The position numbers and the translations under genes were made by a program. Of a DNA stretch of 64,000 bases, positions 32,873 through 43,199 are shown piece after piece. Positions within the stretch are counted from its first letter, which is position 1. Each line of letters opens with the position of its first letter. The stretch covers positions 8,282,501 through 8,346,500 of the forward strand of contig OU862908.1 in NCBI GenBank assembly GCA_917880885.1, given 5' to 3'. The notes under the pieces were generated by a model. The model did no database searches. It worked only from the letters and a program-made list of their open reading frames with translations, and was not told where the DNA came from. The stretch comes from Limnephilus marmoratus. Taxonomy: Eukaryota > Arthropoda > Insecta > Trichoptera > Limnephilidae.

Positions 32873-33147
32873 TGTAATGTACTTTTATTGTGGCCACACT
32901 AGCCACACAATAATAATAAATATGTTAAACGTAAGTTCTCGTCTTTATTGTAAGAGTACAATGGATTCAATAAGTAATATTATTTGTCTCGGTAGCGACT
33001 GATTATACTGGAAGTTAGAATGGTTCTGGCCGCGGCCGTACACCGGACCGCTGTCCCGGCTCGTATGCCCGATCGGCAATGTTCGGCGACCCGAGCATTC
33101 CCGAATTACTACATAGATACAAATGCGATATAATTGCATATATCACA
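32873..33147 (-). repeat. LTR (3' LTR of the minus-strand element)
   Basis: A 275-bp LTR, TGTAATG...TATCACA on the plus strand (TG/CA ends). It matches 36787-37061 at 274 of 275 positions; the single mismatch is 32923 (T) against 36837 (G). It contains a GC-rich middle (GCCGCGGCCGTACACCGGAC). A 64-residue ORF occurs in both LTRs and is not a gene. Confidence 0.9.
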
Positions 33148-33158
33148 CCCTTCCCCCT
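33148..33158 (-). promoter_or_regulatory. Polypurine tract
   Basis: On the minus strand, AGGGGGAAGGG lies directly against the 3' LTR, where plus-strand DNA priming begins in LTR retroelements. Confidence 0.8.
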
Positions 33159-33342
33159 GTAAATCAGTCACTACATATTTAAGTATTTCAAGTATTTCAT
33201 GATTCTATATAATTCAAACACTGTAAATATTATACTGATATTTCACTCAAGTTCTTATAATGTTTTTTCATAAACACATCATTATTAATATTTCACACAA
33301 AATTATATTAAGTTAGAAGGCTTTCCGTTCCTTCCTTGTGGA

Positions 33343-36255
33343 CTATCTTGGGCGGAGTCTCCCCAACCAGGGATTTGAACTTTGACTTGGACCAGCGATT
33401 GCCGTGTCTGTGACCTCCGGTGACCTCTCTCCTCCCTCCGCAAATCTGAAATCAGGAGAAAACACCGTTAACTCACTCCACAGATTGGATAACTCTTTCT
33501 CAGAGTGCTCAGTCCTCGTGTCATCAGACGCGGAATCTGGCAAATCTGACTCAACATCACTCCAAGACACTGATAAGTTCCTCATCTGATCCACATGACG
33601 TTTCCAAATTAATTGAGAATCACAAGTTTTTACCAAATATAATTTTTTTCCAATTTTATCTGTAACAATTCCCTTTACCCATGTAAATTTATTATTCTTC
33701 CTGAAATCTTTAACTAAACATTTTTGTCCCACAATAAAATTTCTTGTTTTTACACCACCATAATACTTAGATTGTTTACGTTGATTTGCCTCAATATTCT
33801 TATTCGCCAAATCATGTTGTTTTGACACAACCCGTTCATTCTCTTTCGGAATGAGACTGTCAAAAGTAGATCTAAGTTTCCTACCAAACAATAAAACTGC
33901 TGGCTCGACTCCCGTCGTACAATGTGGAGTATTTCTATAATCGGACAAAAAATGTAACAATTTATCCTTGTAATCAACCTGAAATTTATTTCCTACCATA
34001 AGTTTTTTAAGAAAACTCTTAGTAGTTTTCACTGAATTTTCAGCGATCCCATTACTTTTTGGGTGCATAACTGGAGATGACATGAATTTAATATTGTTTT
34101 CCCGAAGAAACTGTTGGAAAATTTCACTCGTAAAACAAGTTCCGTTATCTGACACTATGAGTTCAGGGTAGCCAAAATTTGAAAATAATTTCCTCAATTC
34201 AAATATAGTATTAGCTGAATCTGCCCTTTGAACTTCAATACAGTCAACCCATTTAGTGAATGAGTCGCAGACGACGAGAAACATTTTCCCTGCCAGTGGT
34301 CCACTATAATCCAGGTGTAGCCTACTCCAGACCTTCCCAGAATTAGGCCATACCGATAATTGACTCTTTGGCGGAGATTGTTTCGTCGACGCGCATTCTG
34401 GACATTCCTGAACAATTTTCTCTAAATCTTTGCTCAGCGATGACCACCAGAAATAACCCTTTGCTAACCCTTTCATCTTAACAATACCTAAGTGTGAACG
34501 ATGCACGAGCTCTAACACTTTTTTATGCAACGAACTTGGAACAATAATTCTATGTTGCCAAAATAAACAATCCTTAACAATCGAAAGTTCGTTCCTTTTT
34601 ATCCAGAATTTCCATAATTCCTCCTCGCGTTTAACACGTTTGGGCCACCCTTGCCTTAAACACGTCATTACGCCTTGAATGACCGTATCTACTTTAGTGG
34701 CTTCCCTAATCGAATTAACGTCAAGATGTTTACAATTGCTAACAAAATCTACGAAATCTGAACCGCAGTAATCTTTAAATTCTACCTTAGAATTCTCAAC
34801 TTTGTTCTTTAACAGAAACCGAGACAGAAAATCTGCCTGGTTTCCACCTGATTTCATCGGTTTCCCAGAAAGTAATCTTTGCAACTGAACTACCGTATTT
34901 TTTAAATAAGGTTTTACATTCCTTTTATTTGCAGATGAACTACCATGCCCTTTAAACATGGTTTTATATTCCCTAAGATTAGAACTTCCATACCCTGAAA
35001 AATATGGTTTTACGTTCCCCATTTTCTGAAATTTGTTCCTATTCACGAACGAAACCGAATTAATAGAATTTTGTTTTGAAACAATGTTGAGGTTAAATAT
35101 TTCCATGAAATCTCTTCCCACAATCATTTCCGAACCGCTTGTTACAACGATAAAGGTTATTAACCTAACTAGATTATTGTATTCGACCTTGAAATTTGCA
35201 TTACCCACAACAGTCAACATATTCCCGTCGTAACCTGAAATTTTTCGTGTTTCGGGTGACAACTCTATATTACTGAAATGTTTACAAAACATTCTCTCCG
35301 GAATAACACAAATTGATGAGCCTGAATCAATCATCGCTTCGAAGTATTTCCCATTTAACTTCAATTGTGCCTTGATTGCCTTAACAAAAGCTACATTTTC
35401 AATATTTTCATTATTACAATTCATAACTGATTTTACTGACCCGTTTTTACAAAATCTCTGTAAATGACCCAATCTACCGCAAGAATAACATTTAGCTTGC
35501 TTAAACTTACAGTTATGAGTGTCATGATTTGATTTCCCACAGATCTTACACTTTTTTAGAGATGAACCGGTTTTAACTTGTTTATCCGACCTACATGAAT
35601 CGGAACTATTCGACCGATAATAAAGTTTTCGCGCCGGAGAAGCCGATTTTCCAAATCTCTTTACCGAATTTATTTCTCGCGCCGGAGAAGCCGATCTTCC
35701 AAATTCCTTTACCGAATTTACTTCCAACTTCATCTTGATTGAATCGACCTCAGGACCTTTCGCGGTCACTGCAAGTTCAACTAGTTGATTAAAGTTTTGT
35801 TTAGGCCCTTCAACAAACAATTTTACCCGTACTGGGCCCGGAAGTAGACCGATTGCAAACACGTCTACAAGATTATCCTCCAGCCTGTTTCCGAACTGAC
35901 AGAATGAGCTGAGCCCTCGAATTCTTGCGGCGAAATCCCTTATCGATTCGTTATGATTCTGTTTAGCTTGGAAAAATGATTCCCGCTCTTGAAAAAGAGA
36001 TCTACATTTACCACAATGTTTTTTTAGCAACTCAATTAATTTCTCAAACGTAACATCTGTGATTTTAATCGGGAAACATAAGTTGGACAGAAGAGTCAAG
36101 GTCTCCGTTTCAAGCGAGTTTATCAGATAAGCCTTTTTCTTAATCTCGGTAATGTCATCATGTAACACGAGAAACTGCTCTAATCTGAGTTGAAACACAT
36201 CCCAATCTCCGTTTATGTGAGAGAACGGTGGAATTCTCGCCGATTCCATCTTCAC
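33343..36255 (-). CDS. Gag-protease-integrase polyprotein, RT/RNase H deleted in frame
   Basis: A 970-residue open frame starting MKMESARIPPF. Gag capsid-like sequence occupies residues 1-170. A short duplicated linker (NSVK.FG.SASPAR twice) follows at about 180-208. CCHC knuckles lie at 236-249 and 256-269. The retropepsin motif IDSGSS has its catalytic Asp at 310, and the VGRDF strand is near 379. Residues about 405-455 are a low-complexity linker with two NVKPY words. The next recognisable sequence, QLQRLLSG...NQADFLSRF (457-480), is the very end of an RNase H domain. Integrase then follows with its zinc site (H585/H588, C618/C621), D649, D703 and E739 (35 residues between D and E), and a C-terminal tail. 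No RT palm motif exists. The full-length open frame despite this loss is unusual. It would act in virus-like particles with a helper RT. Confidence 0.9.
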   Translation of the reverse strand: MKMESARIPPFSHINGDWDVFQLRLEQFLVLHDDITEIKKKAYLINSLETETLTLLSNLCFPIKITDVTFEKLIELLKKHCGKCRSLFQERESFFQAKQNHNESIRDFAARIRGLSSFCQFGNRLEDNLVDVFAIGLLPGPVRVKLFVEGPKQNFNQLVELAVTAKGPEVDSIKMKLEVNSVKEFGRSASPAREINSVKRFGKSASPARKLYYRSNSSDSCRSDKQVKTGSSLKKCKICGKSNHDTHNCKFKQAKCYSCGRLGHLQRFCKNGSVKSVMNCNNENIENVAFVKAIKAQLKLNGKYFEAMIDSGSSICVIPERMFCKHFSNIELSPETRKISGYDGNMLTVVGNANFKVEYNNLVRLITFIVVTSGSEMIVGRDFMEIFNLNIVSKQNSINSVSFVNRNKFQKMGNVKPYFSGYGSSNLREYKTMFKGHGSSSANKRNVKPYLKNTVVQLQRLLSGKPMKSGGNQADFLSRFLLKNKVENSKVEFKDYCGSDFVDFVSNCKHLDVNSIREATKVDTVIQGVMTCLRQGWPKRVKREEELWKFWIKRNELSIVKDCLFWQHRIIVPSSLHKKVLELVHRSHLGIVKMKGLAKGYFWWSSLSKDLEKIVQECPECASTKQSPPKSQLSVWPNSGKVWSRLHLDYSGPLAGKMFLVVCDSFTKWVDCIEVQRADSANTIFELRKLFSNFGYPELIVSDNGTCFTSEIFQQFLRENNIKFMSSPVMHPKSNGIAENSVKTTKSFLKKLMVGNKFQVDYKDKLLHFLSDYRNTPHCTTGVEPAVLLFGRKLRSTFDSLIPKENERVVSKQHDLANKNIEANQRKQSKYYGGVKTRNFIVGQKCLVKDFRKNNKFTWVKGIVTDKIGKKLYLVKTCDSQLIWKRHVDQMRNLSVSWSDVESDLPDSASDDTRTEHSEKELSNLWSELTVFSPDFRFAEGGERSPEVTDTAIAGPSQSSNPWLGRLRPR

Positions 36256-36786
36256 AAAAGGGAAAAAAAATAATCACGCGAAGCTACGACAACAATACTA
36301 CCCCGGAAAAAATTACAAAAAACCCAGACAAATCCTCCACAAGAAAGAAAAGAAAAACCTATCTTAGAAATTGCGGTTGCAACGTCTCCAGATTGTTTCC
36401 TCTTGATGAGTGAGTGACCTTCCTCGACACTAGCACTGTTTGCCTTGTAAAAATGCCTTCCCTCGGCACTCCCTCGGAACTTCACCTTCGTGGAAAGGCT
36501 CTGTTGAGCCCCAAAAACGACCACCGCCTCTTGCTTCTGAGTACCCTTGGATGGTACTCCAGAACTCTGACTGTGGCTCCAGGAATAGCCAGAGATATCC
36601 TCGGTTTGTTCTGCCGGTCCTTTCACTCGGTCAGACAAACCCAAAAAATACTCCAATGTTCCGCCTCGGCTGTAGGTAGCCTTGAAAAATTTTTTCGGGG
36701 TGACTTAGCTCTCCCCGCTTTGGTAATTTTTTTTTTGTGATCCAATTTGGTAATCCAATATTGTACTTTAATACGGCTGCGCCAAT
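36256..36786 (-). promoter_or_regulatory. Leader of the LTR element with primer-binding candidate
   Basis: The untranslated leader lies between the 5' LTR and the Gag start. Immediately inside the LTR the minus strand reads ATTGGCGCAGCCG. TGG would pair with the CCA end of a primer tRNA; the tRNA identity is not assigned. The 134-residue ORF at 36252-36656 has no similarity I recognise and probably reflects chance. Confidence 0.55.
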
Positions 36787-37061
36787 TGTAATGTACTTTT
36801 ATTGTGGCCACACTAGCCACACAATAATAATAAATAGGTTAAACGTAAGTTCTCGTCTTTATTGTAAGAGTACAATGGATTCAATAAGTAATATTATTTG
36901 TCTCGGTAGCGACTGATTATACTGGAAGTTAGAATGGTTCTGGCCGCGGCCGTACACCGGACCGCTGTCCCGGCTCGTATGCCCGATCGGCAATGTTCGG
37001 CGACCCGAGCATTCCCGAATTACTACATAGATACAAATGCGATATAATTGCATATATCACA
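36787..37061 (-). repeat. LTR (5' LTR of the minus-strand element)
   Basis: A 275-bp LTR identical to 32873-33147 except at one base. Transcription of the element would start here on the minus strand. I could not place a TATA box with confidence. Confidence 0.9.
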
Positions 37062-37340
37062 AAAATATAGTATTTTAACAATTTTTTTTTATTTCAAATA
37101 CAAATTACAAAATACAAAATACATTTGGTTTTGGTAGAACCTTTGGTTGCAATAAATTGTCGTAAGTGCCCTTCCTTATGTGCGTTTCCACAGAAGCAAA
37201 ACTGAGCAGAGTGAAACAGAGACGTGCAAAAATTGACAAATCATATTGCTCAAAAGACGCATCTCGTCTCCGCTCCACGAGAGCTCCACTTGTGGTATAG
37301 GACCCAGGTTTAGATGATAATAATTATTATTATAATAACA

Positions 37341-37600
37341 CTAGCTGGTTCCCGGCATGCGTTTCAACGCCATATTCAAATAAATAAATTATATATAGAA
37401 TATAGAAATAAATCTCCTTGCATGTCCTTTCCCATGCGTCCCCGTTCCGCTCCCGCATCCCCTTTCCCTCCCACGTTCCCCTTCCATCTTCCCCGCCTAC
37501 CCTCTCCCCTCTCCCCTCTCCCCTCTCCCCTCTCCCGCTAACCCGTCCCGCCAACCCCCCTCCCGCGTTCCATATATTCAGTCCCAGTACATTCAGTTTT
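37341..37600 (-). mobile_element. Helitron-like element with purine-rich body (partial, inside hAT)
   Basis: The minus-strand 3' end is CCGGGAACCAGCTAG followed by T. The body has CTCTCCCCTCTCCC repeats on plus. Same family as 22029 and 26514. The 5' end is not clear. Confidence 0.6.
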
Positions 37601-38914
37601 CAAACAACTCGCTTGCCAGTTGTTACAATTTTTATATTAATTTTTTTTTAATATAAATGCATATATTCCAAATATATATTTTGCATATATGCAATTTATT
37701 CCAAATATTCATTTTGGCATATTACAAGAATAATATTAGCAATCAAATCTGGTACCTAACATAGGTACCTACCTCTTTAAAATAGCTATAATTTAAAAAA
37801 CCCATAGACAATTCTTTTGTTACAAAAAAAAACATTTGCCTGCTAAATTCAATTTCATCAAACGCGCGAACTGTCAAACGTGCGAAATTAAAATAGTCGT
37901 TAAGTTTTCTGAAATTATAAAACTTTCTGTGAAATTTTCTCAATTTTTCTTTCCGCAAGAACCTTCTACAAAGTATTAGAAAACTTAAGAGTGTGCTTTA
38001 GACCACACGACTGAAGTAAAACTCCACTAACTTATATCTCCCTCTCAACTTCCGTTCGCCTCTCCCGATCACATTTTTCATAACGCTTTCGTCACGCATT
38101 CACCAGCTTACTCCCCAAGTCAAGCGTGCGTAAAGAAGTTTTACTTAAAAAATTAATGAAATAGGTAAAGTCGTTCTGAAGTTATGGCGTGACCAAGGGA
38201 AGGAAACAGGGATTCATTTTTTTTATTTATATGTAGATGACGCAGTTTTGTGTTATTTCACTTCAAGTGCGTTCTACAGTAATTAACTTAAAAACAATCT
38301 AGTTTTCAGTTAAATTATTCCTATAGTGCTTGATCTAATGCTATGATACAAAAATGTACAATACAAAGTAATGACAAGTATAACGTTATAATATTATACA
38401 AAATGTACAATAACAGTGCTATCATAGCACAGGACAATAATAATAACTAGCATGACACAAAAAATGTACAGTACATTAAAAATCAATGATAAGAGAACTA
38501 CAAATAATCATTAGTAAGAGTGCTACAGCACAGGAAAATAGGACAATAGTACAGGATTCTAGCGTTTTTAGTCTATGTATTATCTATGTCAGTTTATTTT
38601 TCATTATCATTATCAAGATCGCTAAAAGTATTTGAAAATGTATTTTGAAGCCATAAGTATTTGAAATACAAATTACAAAATACCTTTGCACCAGGTAATT
38701 GAAATACCAATTACAAAATACATCTTTAGGAAGTAATTGAAATACAAATACAAAATACGTATTTGTATTTCAAATACGTCTCTTCATATTCACATATCGC
38801 CCAGCCCTGGGGCGATATGTGAATATGAATTGACCAGGGAGCATATTCCAAGATAGAGTTGTGTGGAGATCTATCATCTCTGCATGCCCCTCCGCGGAAA
38901 CTTCGTGAAGGTGT

Positions 38915-39380
38915 GATTTAAGATTTTCGAGGCCAAAAGTGTTATGCTGATTTATTTTAGAGTTGTTAGGCCGTGTTGCGCTATCTCCTTCTTTAGCGAA
39001 CGCTTCGGACAGCATTATTGTGTCTATCATCAGAGCAGGTGTGTAATCGAACACATCATTAATTGGATAATTTTTAAGATTTTCACGGCCAAAAGTATTT
39101 TCGTTATTTATTTTTGGGGTGTTATGCCGTGTTGCACTACCTCCTTCTTTAGCCTAGTCTGCGGATCTGCCGGATCTGCCCTGATGATGGACACTGCAAC
39201 GCTGTCCGAAACGTTGGCTAACGAAGGAGGTAGCGCAACACGGCAAAACACCCCAAAAACAAATAGGGAAAAAATATCATTAATTATCCGAATCATTACA
39301 CTTCTGCCCTGATGATGGAAACTATTAACTATTATGCTGTCCGAAACCTTAGGTAAAGAAGAAGGTAGCGCAATACCCCA
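38915..39380. repeat. Relatives of the 28.8-kb palindrome (two partial units)
   Basis: 38915-39045 and 39075-39270 both carry AGATTTTC(A/G)(C/A)GGCC, GTGTTGCGCTA or GTGTTGCACTA, CTCCTTCTTTAGC and the GGACA...TGTCC segment. The second also has its own inverted half (GTCCGAAACGTTGGCTAACG). A third fragment with CTGATGATGGAA is at 39307-39370. None has the perfect palindrome of the 28.8-kb copy. Confidence 0.7.
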
Positions 39381-39389
39381 AAAATAAAT

Positions 39390-41400
39390 CACTCTAATTC
39401 GTGAAGGGTAGTTCATTAGTAAAGGGTAGTTCATTGGTTCATTAATTAGAATTGGTTTTATTCTGAGTTGGCATGGAACCCCCTACAATATATCCATATT
39501 ATAATGCGAAAGTGTGTTTGTCCTTCTTTCAAGAGATTTTTTGCGCAGGGATAGTTGGAGGACTAGGATATAGGAGGAAGGAAGTGACATAAATAAATAA
39601 CTATAAATAGTGACAAGGTTGTTATTTAAAATACAAATTATAAAAATTCTGTCAATGAAGAAATACATTATAATGACATTGGGGAACGTACCCATACTAC
39701 GTGTCCCGTTCAGAGGAGGGGGGGTCCAGTCGGATGAAATCTGGAACTAGGATTTGTTTTGAATTTAGTGTAATTTTCAGAATAAGGAACTCCAGTGAAA
39801 AATATTATGGCTTTAAAAAAATATGTTCAAATAGACCAATAAACGCTGATTCTGAATATATAAATTTATTTAATAATATTTAACGCAGAGTTTTTGAAAA
39901 ATTATTAAAAAAGTCAATTTTTAATCGGGTCGTAAAAACACGACGTCAAGTTGGCATTATTGAAATTTTAGTGATGACGTCACTGTTCGACGTGTCGTGA
40001 CGTCACCGTAAAGTCATCGTATGGGAATGCATGATATGACACAAGCCATCGTATTAATTCATTCGTTTATTTACATACTGTTTAAAGAGATTTAGTTGTT
40101 GTGTTTATTGAAACATTATTTAGGCCTAAATAAAGGTATCTCTTATTAGTTTATCTCTATTATTGAAAATATTCAAAAACTACTGCATAAAAAAATAGTA
40201 ATGCTAATTCTACGGAGAATACTTCCAACAACGGAATTCAAAATGGCGGCAGTTGATCAGCTGATTGCCCGATCCAATAGTAATTTTTCAGGAGTGATGA
40301 CGTCACACGATTCACCGTACATTCGGTGGTTTTCGGGGGGTCTTGAAGAATTAAAATTTTGACAATTATTTTAACTATTAAAACTAACTCTAAAAATAAA
40401 AATAAAAACGCATTAGAAGGTCATTATTCATTTAAAAAAATTAAAAAATTGGACTGGAGTTCTCTATTGTTACTGTTTATTTTAAAGAAATTAAACAAGC
40501 CATAAAGTAGGTACCTACCTAGAAAGGCACGTAAATTATTTTAATTTAATTAATTAATTAATAATTCTATATTTGAAATGTGTATTTCATTTCTTCAAAT
40601 TTTTGACTGATGTTGTAATTTTTGAAGTTTTCTAACGGTATAAATTTTTGATTGTCTCTAAATATTTACTGTGGCAAATATTTTTTCATAAATGCTTTCA
40701 GTTTCATAAATCCTATAATCATAATATCTGCATCTAAATGAACTACTTCTATTACCCACGCAGGTGCATCTGTGCGTTTACCTATGTATGCATATAACTA
40801 CTTAGGTACTAACTAACGTTTACAATTAGGAAAATAATTATTTTCAAAATTTCTGCAAGTAACAATTTAATTATGAGTTATGAGTATCGTTATCGGCAAG
40901 TTGATAACGAAAATAATCCATTACATATAACCTAAATACGTTTATGATTGTATTACCTTTATATTAATCAAATGTATAAATAGTCACACTGGTAACACTG
41001 GTATCACTGGCAACTGGCATCATGACCTGACAGTAAATTAGGAAGGCTTTTAATGAAACAATTCAGCAAAGCAGATAGCGGCGTCCACCTGTCTGTCATA
41101 CCTGCCAGCAAGCACGTCGCCGCCCAATGAGCAAGGCGGATCATTTACTTAACTTTGTTCAATTTTTTTATTTTATTATTAGGTGAAGTGTAGAAAAATA
41201 CATCGTTTACTCTATCCATAATCAAAATCAATTCGGAGTCAAATTAGCCCTCGTCCAAAGAAGTTCTCTGTCCACCTCAATAAAAGTAGTGTATTATTAC
41301 TATAATTTTTTTCTTTAATTTTTTTAATGTGTTGGCATTATAAACAGTCTTTATAAATTTATATATGTATATCGCAGTGTTGGGAATATTTATATAATCA
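39390..41400. other. Intergenic stretch, Helitron-like head near 39490
   Basis: A head resembling TATTATAATGCGAAAGTGTG at 39497 matches the start of the element at 26519. Otherwise no gene was found. TGACGTCA words recur between 39970 and 40310, and TAGGTACCTACC occurs near 40508. Confidence 0.5.
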
Positions 41401-41403
41401 ATA

Positions 41404-42049
41404 TCTCTACATATTATAAATCAAAGTCCTCCGCGTCGTATTTCTGTCTGTCTGTCTGTCTGTTCGCGATAAACTCGAAAACAACTGAATGGATTTTCAT
41501 GCGGTTTTCGCCAATGAGTGTTTCGTGAGGAAGGTTTAGGTATGTAATTTGTCAAGGTTTTGTGTAAATTGGTTGAAACAACGATAATTGTTAGAAGTGT
41601 CAGAAAAAGTCCAGCCGCCTGGTAGCTTTGATCAAAAACGCTGCCTAATCCTTTTGGGATATAACAAAACAATGCATGGTGGGATATTCCTCTTTTATAG
41701 ATCTACAAAAAAGTCCGCGAAGTGGCGCGAAGGCATATGTCTATTTTTTACGGATAGCTTACTATACCCATTCTATCTTCTAATGGTCATGTACATTGCG
41801 GTAATTGAAAATTTATTTAGACGGATACAGTATTAATCTTTATTAACTTAAATACGTTAGTTACCCCAAGCATGTCGTGCACATTATTATAATCTTTCAC
41901 ACCATCTCTACGTATTATAAATTAAAATCTTCCGCGGCTGTCTCTTCGCGATAAACTCAAAGACGGCAGTGGTTATAAAGGTTGGATAACCATCCAGCAG
42001 ATGACGTTGTGTTTTATTAGCCACAGCAACTCGTGGCCGGGTCAGCTAG
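41404..42049 (+). mobile_element. Helitron-like element with duplicated 5' head (complete)
   Basis: It starts TCTCTACATATTATAAATC preceded by A and ends CCGGGTCAGCTAG followed by T. The second internal head TCTCTACGTATTATAAATT is at about 41915. Same architecture as 18408-19021 on the other strand. The heat-shock-array element begins at the very next base. Confidence 0.75.
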
Positions 42050-42475
42050 TATATTATAAATTAAACTGTACCACAATGTGCGTGCCGCTAAAACTCGGAA
42101 ACGAGTCCCGAGGGTCAAAGAAGTTAAATGGTGTGGTAGCCCTCTATCCCCCATCCATGTGTGCTTTTGAAGACGTAAGGGCTGGAAGTTTCTAGACATT
42201 TCTAGAACATTCGAGAGTATTCCACAACATTCAAGAACATCCCGTTCCGAAATATTCTGGAACATTCGGGAACATCCCAGATCATTGTGAAACATTCAGA
42301 ACACTTGAATGTTGTGGAATGTTCTGGAACATTGTGGACCAATCGAGGCCTTTTTTGCAAGGGTGGGGCTACCCATGGGTGGCTATATAAATTAAAATCC
42401 TATGTGGGTTCGAACGTCAGTTCAAACTCCCTAAGCGAAGCCAGGTGGCGGGTACCCCAGTTAGTTTAGCAATAA
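42050..42475 (+). mobile_element. Heat-shock-element-like array element, copy 3
   Basis: It starts TATATTATAAATTAAACTG and has the GCCGCTAAAACTCGGAAACG leader. Phased GAA/TTC triplets lie at 42200-42237 (TTC-GAA-TTC perfect at 42200-42212) and at 42255-42272 (TTC-GAA-TTC-GAA perfect). A tail with GGGTTCGAACGTCAGTTC ends in GGTACCCCAGTTAGT. This is the best-preserved 3' end of the family. Confidence 0.7.
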
Positions 42476-42677
42476 AATGATGACATTTAAATTTAAAACC
42501 AATATACATGACAATATACCTAATAACAGTTCTGAAATACTGTAGCTATAAAAGGTGTTGTTTGAAATATTTCCTAGGTTTAAACAGGTTTAAGCTAAAC
42601 ATGGAATGGATATCAATAATTATTACTAGCAAGTGGTGTTATTCAATTGAAACTGCTGAAAGCAAAAAAAAAAATAA

Positions 42678-42899
42678 GTGTGCAGTTCACACGCGGTAGA
42701 AGTGAAACCTTCATAAACTAAAGTAGACAAGAGTGGGGAGGCTACGAAGCACCGCACAAAGAGGAGACCGTTTATTTTATCTCATTCTCTCGCAGTCTAA
42801 ATCCTATAGGTGTACGCGTTTGTTTCTTTTTGGTGTCGCTTTTTCGTTTCATCGAGTTTCAAATCACAACGGTGCTAAATAAGTTTTTACTTCAAAAGG
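42678..42899 (-). mobile_element. MITE-like family GAAGTGAAAACTTC, copy e
   Basis: A nearly full-length copy in reverse orientation: GTTCACACGCGGTAGAAGTG at the left, GCTACGAAGCACCGCAC in the middle, AACGGTGCTAAATAAG near the right. About 220 bp. Confidence 0.7.
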
Positions 42900-42981
42900 A
42901 AATGTGATGAAAAAAAAAAATGAAATACTAAGTTTTCAGTTAAACATATTCTATGGAATGTTATTTTTCTAAGAATACGAG

Positions 42982-43193
42982 TAGTGTCCGACCGAAACCA
43001 AAACCGAAACCGAAACCGAAACTGTTTTAGACATGTTAAAATTTTTTTACACTTATTCAGACAGTTAACAGGGGTTAAATTAAATAAATAAATAAAAAAA
43101 ACAGTTTCGGTTTTGGCAAAACTATGCCGAAACTAGATTTTTGCCGAAACTTGCCGAAACCGAAACTGAAACCGAACCTTCGGTCGGTCACTA
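42982..43193. mobile_element. hAT-like MITE with CCGAAA repeats
   Basis: The ends TAGTGTCCGACCGAA and TTCGGTCGGTCACTA are an inverted pair. Inner arrays of ACCGAA units are present on both sides. Flanking octamers AATACGAG and GTTACGAG share six bases, a worn 8-bp duplication. The element is 212 bp with no ORF. Confidence 0.65.
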
Positions 43194-43199
43194 GTTACG

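Larger units (their letters stand above)
32873..37061 (-). mobile_element. LTR retrotransposon lacking reverse transcriptase
   Basis: The 4189-bp element on the minus strand has its 5' LTR at 36787-37061. A primer-binding candidate starts TGGCGCAGCC just inside it, followed by a leader of about 530 bp, one ORF (36255-33343), the tract AGGGGGAAGGG and the 3' LTR. Gag, PR and IN order and motifs fit Ty3/gypsy-type elements. The RT and most of RNase H are missing without a frame break. One LTR mismatch implies a very recent insertion, so it was presumably copied by an RT supplied by a relative. Confidence 0.9.
32868..37066. repeat. 5-bp target duplication of the nested LTR element
   Basis: AAAAT occurs at 32868-32872 and 37062-37066, directly outside the two LTRs. 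This confirms insertion by integrase. Confidence 0.85.
32749..38809. mobile_element. Non-autonomous hAT element hosting an LTR retrotransposon
   Basis: The 11-bp terminal inverted repeat CAGGGCTGGGC lies at both ends. It is flanked by an exact 8-bp duplication GGGCGATA (32741-32748 and 38810-38817), the hAT signature. Subterminal regions are dense in AAATACAAATTACAAAATAC-type repeats on both sides. Removing the nested LTR element (32873-37061) leaves about 1.87 kb without any transposase ORF, so it depended on a transposase in trans. A Helitron-like fragment (37341-37600) also lies inside. The right end has an unusual palindrome with its flank (see findings). Confidence 0.9.

Noticed and set aside
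36252..36656. 134-residue ORF in the leader of the RT-less LTR element
   Set aside because: It lies upstream of Gag on the same strand, has no recognisable domain, and its length is possible by chance; kept as leader.
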